Assembly: GCA_037043235.1 (NCBI GenBank)
Contig: JAWRVZ010000048.1
Location: forward strand, 2,734,001-2,798,000
DNA from: Rhodeus uyekii
Taxonomy: Eukaryota; Chordata; Actinopteri; Cypriniformes; Acheilognathidae
Length of the DNA stretch: 64,000 nucleotides
Direction: 5' to 3'
Shown one piece after another: positions 9,241-21,690 of this stretch. The notes beneath the pieces are model-generated. The model searched no databases. It was not told the DNA's origin and saw only the letters and a program-made list of their open reading frames with translations. Positions within the stretch are counted from its first letter, which is position 1. Every line of letters starts with the position of its first letter. The translations under genes were made by a program, and so were the position numbers.

Positions 9241-11099
9241 CTCACGGCTATCAGCTCTGCCCTGCTTGCCACAGACCCAAATGCTCTTGACAGCTTATCC
9301 AAGGATCACCCAAATAATATGAGCATTAGTTGCAATTTTTGCCTGATCTAACCTTAAACATTTTCTGCAACCCAACGTATACAGTAGTCAAATGATTGAT
9401 GTTAAATCATTTCTTGAACAGTAAACAAACATATTTTGCAGCATATGCACGAGAACAGTCTGTATGCAATATGTAAACACTAACAGAACTCAATCCTCCA
9501 TGAACAATGGTATACTGACAGTTTTCATTAGCATTATATTGCAATGACAGCTGGTGGAGATTGACCGAAGTTGCTGATAGATTTTGTCAGCAGCCCAACA
9601 TCAATGATTATATCTACGCTTTAAGATATGGGGCTTTGCCGCGGCCAGCTGCTCGTCCTTGGATAACACAGATAACAAACATTGTCTTCAGCTATCATGG
9701 TGCTACTTAATTCACCAGACAGATGTTGAGAAGAACAGAATTCTTGGCAGGCATGCGAACAGCTGGCCGGTGCTCGAGTCTCAGGGAAGCAAAGATAGCA
9801 GCGCTCTGCCAGAGAGCAGCTTTTGCAGCAGTCAGCTTTAGAAAGGTTATAAGAGTCTCTCTTTAATCAAGTTTTAGCAGGCTGTCTAATAAACTGCGTC
9901 CTGTAAAAGTTGTGATAAATCAGTGAGATGATGCTGACGCTTATGAGATCTGCTCTTTAATGTCTGTCCACTCCAGTCTTTCAAAAACACCATGTTTATT
10001 CTATTTGTGCTTTTGATTCATAAGTACACAGAAATATCGGGAATTGTGCGGGATTCCAAGAAGACATGACTAACTGCCATATTGTCTGATGTTAAAGGTG
10101 CATTTATGGATTCTGAGGTGTTGCTAGGGTCTTCTGGGTGGTTGTTAACTGGTTACGTAGTGGTGCTTGATACAAAACCATAGCTCTTTTTCAAAACCCA
10201 GTAAGCTGTCTTTATGACTGCACCCTATGTAGGTAGCTGACTTTTAAGGGGGAATTCACAGAAAAAAAAAAGTAAAATAAAATGTGTCTCTAATTTGTTC
10301 TGACCTCCCTCTCCTGTTTTTTTTTTTTTTAACAGTACAAGCAATTCATGTGTGAACCGCTCAAATGACAGCATTACAATTGAAATGTAAATTGATTTGA
10401 AACTTACTTCTCTGGCAGCAACGTCAAATAGTACTATTTTTGAGCTACGCAACAGTAGCTTCCAATAGAGTTTTATTTGAGCCTTTTTGCTATATAAGCC
10501 ACCATATTGGTATCCACGTTAATTTTTCATATTCTCTTTACCGCCCAGCATATTCAATCTGAAAAATAATGGTCCATTCCCTTTAGCTGAGACACTGTTC
10601 TCCATGATTGTTTTGAATTACTTGAAATATCATTGAAATCACTTCAAAAAAGTAAAATACAGTAAAATGCAATATGTGAAGGGCAAAACTATCATATACA
10701 CTATGTAAATTATTATGATAGCTATGTCACAAGCACACAATTATAATGCTTAGTGAGACTTGTTTATATAGTCAGTATTTCACAAATGATGCAAATTTGG
10801 ATTTAGATTTAAAGGTAATGTATCGGTTGTTTCTCAAATATTCCAATTTTAATATAGATTCATCCCTATTACCAAGCTAACAATGCAGTGATCAATTAAG
10901 TCTAAAAACACACAGTATTGAAATAAATGCAATCTTTCCAAAACTGTGTGAAATGTATTTGTGTTACGGAGAAATACAATTTAAATACAAAGTTTTATCA
11001 CTATCCACCTGAGAATAATCCAAAATGGAAGTAGCAACGTAAAACTGATGAACAACAAAGATGATAAAAAGGATCTTAAGTAGAAATCTTAAGGAGACA
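9241..11099. other. AT-rich noncoding DNA with a degenerate GTTGCTAGG-type patch
   Basis: Mostly AT-rich sequence. Around 10110-10180 there are GTTGCTAGGG/GGGTGGTTG motifs typical of decayed fish minisatellite-like repeats, and T/A homopolymers lie at 10262-10270 and 10318-10331. No gene is recognised. Confidence 0.5.
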
Positions 11100-11786
11100 C
11101 TTTGTATCGTAACTTACACGAACACTACATAACTTACGTAAACTTAAATTAACATGAACTTGGCTTATGTAATTTTTTTTACTTTTCTATTCTATACTAT
11201 TGTTTTGCTTTTTTCGATTAGTTTTCGTACCTTTCTTACCTTTTTTTTTTCGCCTGACCACCCTCACTTTCACTTGGCGCAGACCTTTAAAACAAAATGC
11301 AATCGAGGGAGATTGGTTTCTGGCTCCCTGTAAAAACCTTCTCACATAGCCATCACTTCCTTATTTTCAGTTGTAGAAATGTTTTCCTCCGGTTCCTCCT
11401 CGCCGCTGCAGAGCTCTTGCAACACCTGCGTATGATCCATGTCTGCAGCTCAATCCGCGATCAACAGTTCTTCCTGATGCTCGATGACTCATGCAAGCAC
11501 ATGCTCATATTTATCCACAATTTCATGCTTCATTTCCATGGTCATCATGCGTTTCTTCTCACTACCATCCTTACCACTCACTAAGAATTGTCGCTATTAT
11601 GAGGAGTAATGCACAAAATAGAGAGAAAATCAGCTGCTCGCAGGAGACGCGTACAAGTCAGTGAACACTGAAGTGAACGAGCGTCGGCATCTGCGTCGGT
11701 GCGCTTGCTCGTATCTCGAAAATTTACTCGTATCTAGAAGCCAAAGTATCTTGGAATACTCGTATGTGGGGATGCTCGTATTACTG
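11100..11786. mobile_element. Pogo-like DNA element, family Y, right-hand fragment
   Basis: The right end reads ...GATGCTCGTATTACTG followed by TA (11787-11788), with several internal ACTCGTATCT/CTCGTATCTCGA motifs. The left portion (from about 11101, TTTGTATCG...TACACGAACACTAC) matches 26035-26245 closely, including a T-rich tract and a GCAGACCTTT...CAATCGAGGGAGAT block. The left terminus is missing. A 95-codon ORF at 11297-11584 lies inside and has no recognisable transposase motif. Confidence 0.7.
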
Positions 11787-11788
11787 TA

Positions 11789-12795
11789 TTGACAAAATGA
11801 AAAGTAATCAACCATACACAGCTGAAAACTAAACAAATGAATCATATATGTAACTTTGGAAAAAAAAGGTTTGGTTGGAAAACCAAACAAAGGAACACCG
11901 GAAATAATGACAATAAACTATATGTTCATGAAAACTAAAACAAACTGAAAAAAAGTCATAATATTTATGCTCTTTTGGATTTTTTCATTGAGTTTGCTGC
12001 AGTACATTCTGGGGTTGCTTCAAAGGATATGAAATATCAAAATCAGTGTTAATTTTGTTAATACAGTATGCATGTATTAATATTTCGAATGGCCTTTTTT
12101 GTTCAGTTTCCATTCAAGAATTTGCTTTAGTAATTTTGCTATAAACTTGTAATTTTTAATATTTCCATATAACTAAAATAGTAAAATTTTAGCGATTTTG
12201 ATTTTTATTGCTATTACTTTTGCTTTTGATTTAGAGAATATCAATAACAGCACTCAATATAAGTCATGCTACCTTAGAATGTGAACACATTTAGGAGTCT
12301 TAGAAGGACCTGGATTATTTATCCCATACAAAAGTGCAAATATGCTGACTTGAACTGCTGTTTTTGCAGGCAGCTCGTTGGCTGTTGTACCGGAGCTTAT
12401 GTCTCTCAGCTTTAGCTGAGAGCTTGGTTTATTCATTATTGTCAGACAAGACCATGGAAGGCGCGCATTTACTCTTAATTAGACTGACCTTTTTCCATTC
12501 AGGTCACTGCAGGATAGGCAATGAAAAGACTCTTCATTGAATGCCATCAGTCTTCCTGAAACCCAACTGCTTTGATTCATATGTTTCATTTCAGAGTGCA
12601 GCCACCAACAAAACGGACAGCCTGACAAAACGATATCACACTTCCCTTCATTCCCAAAAGGAAGAGTTAAAGGATTTCTACAGCACCAAATGGAACTAAA
12701 AAATAACTGAATACGCACTTAAATATGAGTATTGCCTACTGGTGCAAAACTTGATGCCACGGTGTTGGAGTTTGCTTATCGTTCCAATTGGGTCA
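11789..12795. other. AT-rich noncoding DNA, nothing recognised
   Basis: No repeat boundary or coding signal is evident. The minus ORF at 12479-12718 is uncharacterised and probably spurious. Confidence 0.55.
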
Positions 12796-13330
12796 TTCCA
12801 TGTCAAAACAATCAAATTTACAAACTTCCCTGGTTCACAATGTCGAAATCTTGATAAACATAAATGGCGCTGAAAGCCAAATTATTACGTCACGGATGTA
12901 TATGTTTTGAGGGGTCAAAAGATGAGATTCTGAACTAGATCACCAGATGTTAAAAGTGATGTTTATTTATACGCAGAGATTTGTGCGTCTATTATGTTTA
13001 TTTAGCAATTCTGGTGGCATTAAATTCAAATGGTGACCGTCCAAAAATGGGGAAAAAGCAGCTTTTGAGCCATTGTACATCAAAAGATTTCTTGCCTGTA
13101 AAACAGACATGCCAATCTTTGTGCAAAACTAAAACAATTATTCTGCTATATTTCTAAAGTCAAACCATTTGGCTCCAAATTTCAGGTGAAAATGGTCATT
13201 TCCAACAGACACCTTTCATGTTTCAAACTGACAAGACTTGAGATCTCAGAATGGTTTTTGAACAAAGACTGTGATTTACAATTCATGAATTCATCAATCA
13301 ATCCTTGCTTCCCTAGCAAAATTATTGTTA
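12796..13330. other. Possible unclassified repeat starting GGGTCATTCCATGTCAAA
   Basis: The opening motif resembles the end of a known class of DNA transposons with GGGTCATTCC-type termini. I could not find a matching inverted right end. The interior has no long ORF. Confidence 0.25.
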
Positions 13331-16300
13331 TGGTTCATATTGTGACTGACGTATTTTGATGGATGACTTGTGTTTAGATCTGTGTGCCGCTTTGAATCAT
13401 TTTGTCATCTATTGCTAATTGCTATAATTAAAGACTACAAAGCCAATCACCCGATATCAAACTTTGAAGAGACTTTCCCTGTTGCAACTTTAATTATTTA
13501 TTTATTTGAGGATGAACTTTGTAATCAGAATGATTTAATATACTTTGTAAATGGCTTCAGTATGTTGTGGAACGACGACGACACCGACTTGTAAGTGCAG
13601 TTTTTAGTTTGTTTTGTAAAGAAAATTAGCACTCTTGCATATTTGATATGAAGAGCTACAGATCAATGTCTGCTCAGTTTAATTATTTATGCATATTGTT
13701 TTATTATAAACAAAAACATATACTTATAACAAATGTAGTCTAAACCAATACTATAAAAGAAACAAAGAACAATCCAAAATGAATTATACAATACTCTTTA
13801 AACATCATTGCTATTCACGTAATAGCATGCTAATCAGTGAAGTCTATAGTCCCTGATGTGAAATCTGTCTGTTAGTGTGTAGCAGCCAGATGTTGTGGTT
13901 ACAGTATCTACAAGCAGTGGATAATGGTGTCATGCTAACCAGCCAAACCTTGACCCTTTGATGCCAATAATATCAAACTGAAGGACATATACATTTGTCA
14001 TGCACAACAAAGCTAAAATTATAAATTGAGCACATGCCATTGAAGTTGCCACCTCTGAAATGGAAATTGCATTTGTATTCCCTGTGCATTTATTGTCTCC
14101 TTGAAGCAAAAATAAAGCTTCTAATTGTCCAGGGGAAGGACATCTTTGATAGAAGTTAGATATGCAAGGTTATTAACCAAGGACACAAATAAACACTTGG
14201 GGCTCAGCCAAGGAAACCAGTGAAGGGAATGTTTCATTTAGAAACCAAGTAAATGGTGTATGCCCATTTGGATTTGTTAATGTTTTCTGTGCATGCATTT
14301 ACACCAGAATTTAACATATCAAACGGACAAAGTCTTCTGTTCTGTTTTGATTAATCAGTCTCGCTTTGGCAAGTATATGCCATTATTTGTGATGCACTGA
14401 TTTGTGATCTGGCATTTTTGAAGGTACACTACCACTTGAATATTCACAACTCAAACTTTTGATTTAATGGTTTATTTCTAAAGCCCATGCAGTGGATTTT
14501 GCTTGATTATTTAAGGTAGGTTTTCAAATAAAATGTTGATTGGTTGTAATTACCTCATAATGTGTTATAGTTTTGTGTCAATAAATATAATTATATACAC
14601 AAACATGCAACAAAATAAAAAATCAGGACACGGTTTCTCGCCACTGTTTATGTTTGTTGTTTTGTGCAATGCAGTATAGAAATAATTGTGAACTGATGAA
14701 AAGTGCAGTTGCCCATCCATGGGAAAGTCTCTCTTGAAATTACATAAGATATTAATTTGTGCAGTTAAAATAAACTTTATCCAGCTGAACTTCTGAAGTT
14801 ATCGTGACTCTAGTCAATTTTGGTTGAGTTTATTCTGGATAAAGCTTCAGCTGTCGGCTTTATATCACGCCAGACATAGAGTCTGTTATTTTGAAAAGAT
14901 GTATGGAGAGAGTGAGAGAGAGAGACAGAAAAGTTACGATAGCTAAGTCAGACAGCTGAGTGTTCCCAGTATAGAGTGCTTTCAAGTGCGACAATTAGCG
15001 GTACAGATTTCAGTGTTTGGTTTGCATTCAGAGAGATGGTACACGGACTGAAAGGTGGCAGCATAATTTATTTCCACCCAGCAAATGTGATTTCATTTAA
15101 GCAAATGAGTTGGAGAGGCAGCGGGACTGATAGAGCTGACAGTCACTCGCCGTACTGCAAGTTCATCGGTCAGATTACTAACTTTTGCTCTGTGTGGCAG
15201 ATGGGTACATCACATAATATCAAATCTGATTTATAATCCATTTGGGTTAATGGTTATGCGACTGCAGAGTTTAACGGTTTAGGGCATCATAACATAAATT
15301 ATACAGTGCATCTGCATTGTGTGCTTGCAGAGATCGTTCTTGTCATTTCTGCACCATATTGGCTCCAAACAGAACCGTTGATGCAATTTTCACTCTTTTG
15401 TGTGCGCTACAGATTATCCAAGGGCTCCAGATTAAAACACAAAATATATTCACTAAAGTTAGATAAATAGTTTTGTATTCTCATAATTTACTCGACCTCA
15501 TGTCATATAATACTTTTTTGAAAAAAGATATCTAGCGAAATGTTTGCATTGCTCTTGTCCATTGGGTGACCAGGGGCTGTTGAAAATCCCCAATACAAAG
15601 CAAAAAGAAATATCACTCTAGAAGTTGTTCTAAAGACCTTTCGGAGCATGGTATGGGGGTAACAGACTGAAACATCTTGTTTTTCATTCACAAAATGAGT
15701 TTCATGTGAATTCAAATTGAGGGCTGTTGTGGTGGGGTGGGGGGGGTGTCATATTTGATTACTTTTTGTTGCTTTTTGACTGATAATCTGATGTAAACCC
15801 TCAGAATCAACTGCAGCAGCATCTCTGCTCTTCTCAGACATGGTGACTGACTTGGGGACGGGGGAACCTGTCACAGATCACTCAACAGAAAACCATCCAA
15901 TCAATTTCTAATGGACAAACCCAAGTCCCACCCTACATTTGTTCTTGTTCCAGAAGCTCCGTCTTTAACTCTTAATTGTCAAGGTCCCACGTAACACCTC
16001 TTTTTGTGGCCTACAGAAGAAAAAATTTAAATAGCAAGGTAAAAAGTTTAGCAAATATGCATATCCACAAAAGATGAGCCAAAAACCATTAGACTGCAAG
16101 TATACATTATGTAAGCACTACAAATCAATAGTAGCAGTGTTTAAAGTGCAGACTATCTGGAGAACTTTAATTGTGTTCTCTATTACAGCTTAACTCATTA
16201 CTCCAGAGATAAAATACATTATTGTAAAATGAACAAAACTTGCAATAATAGGGTTATAATAGGAAACTCGCTCTTTCACATGACTCCTGTCATTCCCCAA

Positions 16301-16679
16301 AGCATTGAAGCGTCGGTTGCAGAATTTATCCTAGCAGTGTGTTGAGTGCCGGTCAAGCGTTGTAACATGGTGCTCAAAGTTCAAACAATTTCAACTTTGA
16401 CCTTGTTTCTTGCTGACCTTTCAAAGCAATCCCCACTTTATGTCCAGTGTCAGTCTGAACAATGACAGAAACTTTGTTAAAAAAAAAAAACTGTGAAATG
16501 CCTCACCATTTAGTTGTTCATTTAAGATTTTTGTACATTACACTTTTTTATTTACTTCATTATTTGCTGTCATATCTTTTTTAAATGAAGCGGTTTGTGT
16601 AAGAAAATATAATAATTAAATTCTAAAAGATATGTAAATATTTAAAAAATAAAATGATTAAAAATAAACAATTATAAAG
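13331..16679. other. AT-rich noncoding DNA, nothing recognised
   Basis: There is a purine-rich GA tract at about 14908-14930 and a G-rich tract at about 15733-15748. Short ORFs (13370-13594, 14976-15236, minus 15503-15715) show no domain. No repeat family is recognised. Confidence 0.5.
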
Positions 16680-16752
16680 TATACATGTATGTGTATATAT
16701 GAATATAATTTTCTCTCTCTATCTATATATCTATATATCTATTATTTTATTA
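16680..16752. repeat. Low-complexity TA/CTAT-rich tract
   Basis: Interrupted ATGTAT/TATATA and CTCTCTATCTATATATC simple sequence. Confidence 0.7.
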
Positions 16753-19359
16753 AAAAAAATGGGGGCATAGCACTGTTTTCTAATGCAAATCATGTTAAAA
16801 AGACATCATTGATAATTACATAGTTTATTATGGTACTGAGTCTGTACTCATATAATTATCCTCAGGACATTCAGTAACACTGCACACTCAGCAGCCTTTG
16901 TTCATATTGCACTGGTTTGTACAGTACAATCCACTAGCTTACCTTGCATTGCGAAGCCCCATATCTCTTTCTCTCTGCACATTTTGTCTAGCCTGTGAAG
17001 TTAAGCCTGGCTTTGAACCAAATATTTGTGCTGATAAGTCGTTTTCAGAAGTAAAATGCTCACTTTTCTACCTCAGAACCAATTGTTCTGCAAGGCGAAC
17101 TAATACATGTCAAGATCGGGGCAGCCCTTGGTATTTCTTCAGGCCTGCTGAAGTTATTATGCGAAAGAAGACCTCATTCTTCGCCTGAAGTTCACAGCGC
17201 ATTAGGTTGTGTAGTTTAATGCAGTGTGGAAATTTATAGCACAGAGCAAGGCAGAACAATACGGCACACGCTGCGAGGGTGATATTCAAAGCATGACCTG
17301 ATGTAACTTGTGTTTTCAACAATTCGCTCGGCATTGCATGTCATGATTTGTTGGATGTTTGCAGAGATAGCTGAACTGTTCAGGTTTACAGGGCATTTGT
17401 CATTGACGTGCATAGAAATGGAGACTTTTTATAGGCATTCAAAGAGCTCATGTGTTCAATACGACCTTGATTTCAGATCACGTTGTGCTCTGTGTCCACA
17501 ATTTAGGTTTCTGTAGTTTGCACGTGTAAGATTCATGCCAGTACAAACAAAGTTAGTTGAGAAATATCTTTTAATTATTCAAATAATCTATAGTTTCTGA
17601 AAAAATAAACTACATTATCTGACAGTTACCATACTGTAAAAAAAAAAAAAAATCTAGTTAATGCTGTCAATACCCTCGGTTAGTTATGAACCCTCATCAA
17701 AATGCATCACCTACTCTCCCGTTCAAAAATGTGAGATCTGTTTTCAACATTGATAATGACAAGAAATGTTTCTTGAGTAGCAAATCAACATATCAGGATG
17801 ATTCCTGAAGGTAATGATGCTAAAAATGCAGCTTTGCATCAGCAATTGATTACATTTTAAAATATACTCCAATAGAAAACGGTTATTTTAAATTTGTAAT
17901 ACTTCAACATATTAATGTTCTTACTGTATATTTGATCACATCCATGCAGCCTTGATGAGCAAACTCTCAAACCCAACCCCAAGTTTTGTTACTGAATCAC
18001 ATCTGCACTGGTATTAACAAAATGTCTTAATGAGAATTCAGAAAAAAAGATGTATGTTATTGCCAAATAACTTCTACTTCTTCCCTTCTACTTTGCATTT
18101 TCAAGGTTCAAATTCCATTTTATATTTTGTGTCGTTGAAATCCTCACATTCTAAGACATTCCCAGTTGCGCAGGTTTGTATTCTGTTTTCCCCAGACCCG
18201 TCGAGTCATTACACAGACGCTCACTCTCAGGAGAACTTGGTGATAATTGAAGCAGGTGGGAGCAAAAAACAGTTGCAAATGTCAATCACTGTTCAGTAAT
18301 AGTCTCTGTTATTTTGGTAATCTGCCTGCAATGGAAGTTCAAATATTGAAGAAAATTATCTGATGTCAATTTGAGTTCACTGCTTTCCCCCCATTAGCCT
18401 CAAGGGAGCCTGCTAGTGCACAGCAGATCTGTATTGTGAATCACGGGTGACAGATTGTGTTTAAATGGAGGTACTCTCAGTGGCTATGTTCACACAGTCA
18501 GTGATTGGGATTGACAACCGTAGTTCCTAACAGGTGTGACTCTCATTCTGTTTATATGGCCGCTTACAGGAGACTCTGAAAAAGACACACAAGGCCTGTG
18601 GACTTATTTACTCATCTTGTTGTTCTCCACTTGGTCATTCCACTTCCCTCTCTGTCGTGGTTAGATCCAATTTTATTTCTTGTCTCAAGACAGCAGTGCA
18701 TGGAACCGTTCTATCATTAAAAAAATGCAAAGTTCTGTCTTCAAACAGACTGAGTCAAGGACCTAACATCTATAGAGTTTGGAGTCATATTCTCAACCTT
18801 CACAGCGATTGGTTCCTGCTGTATCATGAGCCAATGAGCTCACTTCTCAACCTCAACAGTTGCTGCACACTTCCAGAAATTGTCCTTCCTCAGCTCTCCA
18901 GCATAGATCTGGTATTCATTTCATGCAGAAATTGGGGTATGATTTTCATTTTAAACGACTACAATAATTTTATTTACATCACTTTATTTAGGCCATTTTA
19001 AGCATGCATCCCAACCCCTACCCTTAAGCTTAACCATGTCTGTAGTTTATCATACAAAACACAGGATATAACAGGCAGATACAACAAGTCAAAATTTATT
19101 CAGAAAGCATAACTATTCCAAGTGTTTCAGGAACATATGATTGATTTGTGTGAGGAACAAACCTAAAGCTGACCAGAGTCTTCTTCACCATAAAGCTCAG
19201 AATCAGATTTTGCGCACATTCACAAACTGCCACCAATAGAAGCATTATCAGCATTGTGACACAATTTGTAAAATGCAAATAGCTCTCTTCTCTCAAGACC
19301 GACCGCATCAATATGAAGTTTGGGTGTGTATCCTGAATGAGATGTGTGACTGCCTGTGT
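16753..19359. other. Noncoding DNA, nothing recognised
   Basis: AT-rich sequence with a 14-A tract near 17640. ORFs of 60-114 codons occur on both strands with no family resemblance. The stretch at about 19010-19040 (CCCAACCCCTACCCTTAAGC) looks like a fragment of a common fish repeat but cannot be assigned. Confidence 0.5.
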
Positions 19360-19543
19360 TTTCAGAACTGCCTTAATTCTTCATGGCATAGTTTCAACAA
19401 GGTGCTGGTCACATTCCTGACATATTTTGGTCCATATAAATATAGTGTCACACTTCTGCAGATTTTTCATCTGCACGTCCTTGATGCGAATCTCCCATTC
19501 CACCACATTCCAAAGCTACTCTATTGGATTGAATTCTGGAATT

Positions 19544-19621
19544 ACTGTCATTATTTATTTATATACATATTTATATATTTATATATATAAACATATATAT
19601 ATATATATTTATTATGACAGT
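19544..19621. repeat. Small palindrome with AT-rich core
   Basis: Perfect 8-bp inverted arms, ACTGTCAT (19544-19551) and ATGACAGT (19614-19621), enclose a TTTATATA-rich core. It lies immediately beside the larger (TA)n palindrome. Confidence 0.75.
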
Positions 19622-19626
19622 TTTTT

Positions 19627-19879
<253 letters not shown>

Positions 19880-20300
19880 ATGATTTGAGCTTTTTGACAT
19901 GCTGCAATATCCTGATGGAAATACAGTAGATATTAGAAGATGGTACATTGCTGTCATAGAGGGATGGATGTGGTCAGGTATAATACTCAGGTAGGCTGTG
20001 GTCAGTTGGTACTAAGGGGTTCAAAGTGAGTCAATAAATTATCCCACACACCATCACACCACCACTACCAGGCTGAACCTTTGATTCAAGGCCTTTGATT
20101 GTTCCATGCTTTCATGTTTTATTGGATCTGCTTCAAGGTTGGACATGGTGCTCTTCAGCAGACCTTGGTTGTAACGTGGTTATAGTGTCTACTCAAACCA
20201 GTTTAGCCATTCACCACTAACCTCTGGAAGCAAAGAAGCATTTTTGCAAACAGAACTGCTGCTCACTAGATATTTCTGGTTTCATAATTTTGCACAGCTG

Positions 20301-21565
20301 CATTTCAAAGTGTAGATGCATTATTTGATTTCCCTTCCCATCGAGTCCTCTGAGACTCTCGCAGATGTTGGAGCACAGGCATGCATGTTTAAATGCTTTT
20401 CTCTCTGTGACCTAACAAATATGTCTCCATGTGTTTGGGTCCCTACAGCTGTGGTCAATCTACCAACAGGCTATTTGAGTTTGTGATCCTGTGAGGTAAA
20501 CTAAGGATGCTTATTGGATTCCTTAAGTGATTGGTGCATTCACTCTTGGCCTTGCACATCTTACTTGCAGAGGCAGTGACATTCCATTTGATACATTCCA
20601 CATAATTTAATTCACGAGTTCACACTTACGAATGATTCAGGAGCAATGGATGGTAAGCGTATTTGGCGAGCTGTCCGAGGAGAGGGCTCCGAGCTCGGTA
20701 TTAGCCCGAACCTGGAGCACTCCCCCCCTATCCTGACTTTTGATAGGAACAATTAAGTGTGAGGAGTTGGGGTGGTGGAGGGATGCCGAAAAATGTCAAA
20801 GAGCTGTAGGTGAGTCAAACGTGTCTACATATACGTACTTCCTCTCCTGCTGATAGGATGAGGAGTAATTGCTGATGACGTGTTGATTGTATTAATCATT
20901 TGAACGTGCTTCTCCCGAACTTTGTTAATAAAACATCATTAAGTACTCATGTTTTTTTTGTTTTTTTTCTGTTTCATTTACTAAACAATACTTTTGCTGA
21001 AAGTGAGAAGAAAAATTGATTTTATTGTAAATTATCTACTTAAAATATACTAAATATATGTGTGCAAAATTTTTTTAAAGACTTTAAAGGGTTATGCAGT
21101 CACCTAGATTTATTTGTATTTTAGTACACTTTTGGCGTGTTACTGTGGTATCGTTTAGTTTTGTCCTATTTATCTAGACATAAGTAAAATGACCGTTGTC
21201 GCCAAAATAGAGATCACAGATGCTTGTCAGTACGGGTCAGTAGCCAATTTGATACAAGACTTCTCTCACTGCTGTACATTTGGATAGACTTCTTCAAAAA
21301 CACTATTCAGATGGTTATTTTGAACAAGGCGTATCAAACGAGAACCGACAAATATTCTAATTGTCTTGTATTGTATTGCTGTCTACCCCAGGGGTGATTG
21401 CAAATTATGCTGTGTAACATTGTCAACGCTAAAGGATCAATAGTCATGAAATTAAGTTGTCTCCTGTTCATGGACTCTTTGACATGTCTCACAAATGGTG
21501 ATTTTTTTTTTCTACTGTTATTTGCTTGTCGACTTATATTTTACAGCACCAGACCATTGAAATAG
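20301..21565. other. Noncoding DNA, nothing recognised
   Basis: AT-rich, with a more GC-balanced patch at about 20640-20830. No gene or repeat is assigned. Confidence 0.5.
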
Positions 21566-21690
21566 GTTTCACTTTATTTTGATGGTCCCTTTAACGCATT
21601 CTGTTGACTTTAAATAACATTGCACATGCATGTTTTCACAATAGAGAGCTATCAGATATTAATCAGACTGCTAATAATCACAGTGTAGCC
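21566..21690 (+). repeat. Dispersed repeat fragment (TTTCACTTTATTTTGATGG type)
   Basis: It resembles the reverse complement of 49775-49895, which shares the ACTTTATTTTGATGG core followed by a decayed TAAGTAACTTT...CATG region. I associate both with a common fish non-autonomous repeat. Confidence 0.45.
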
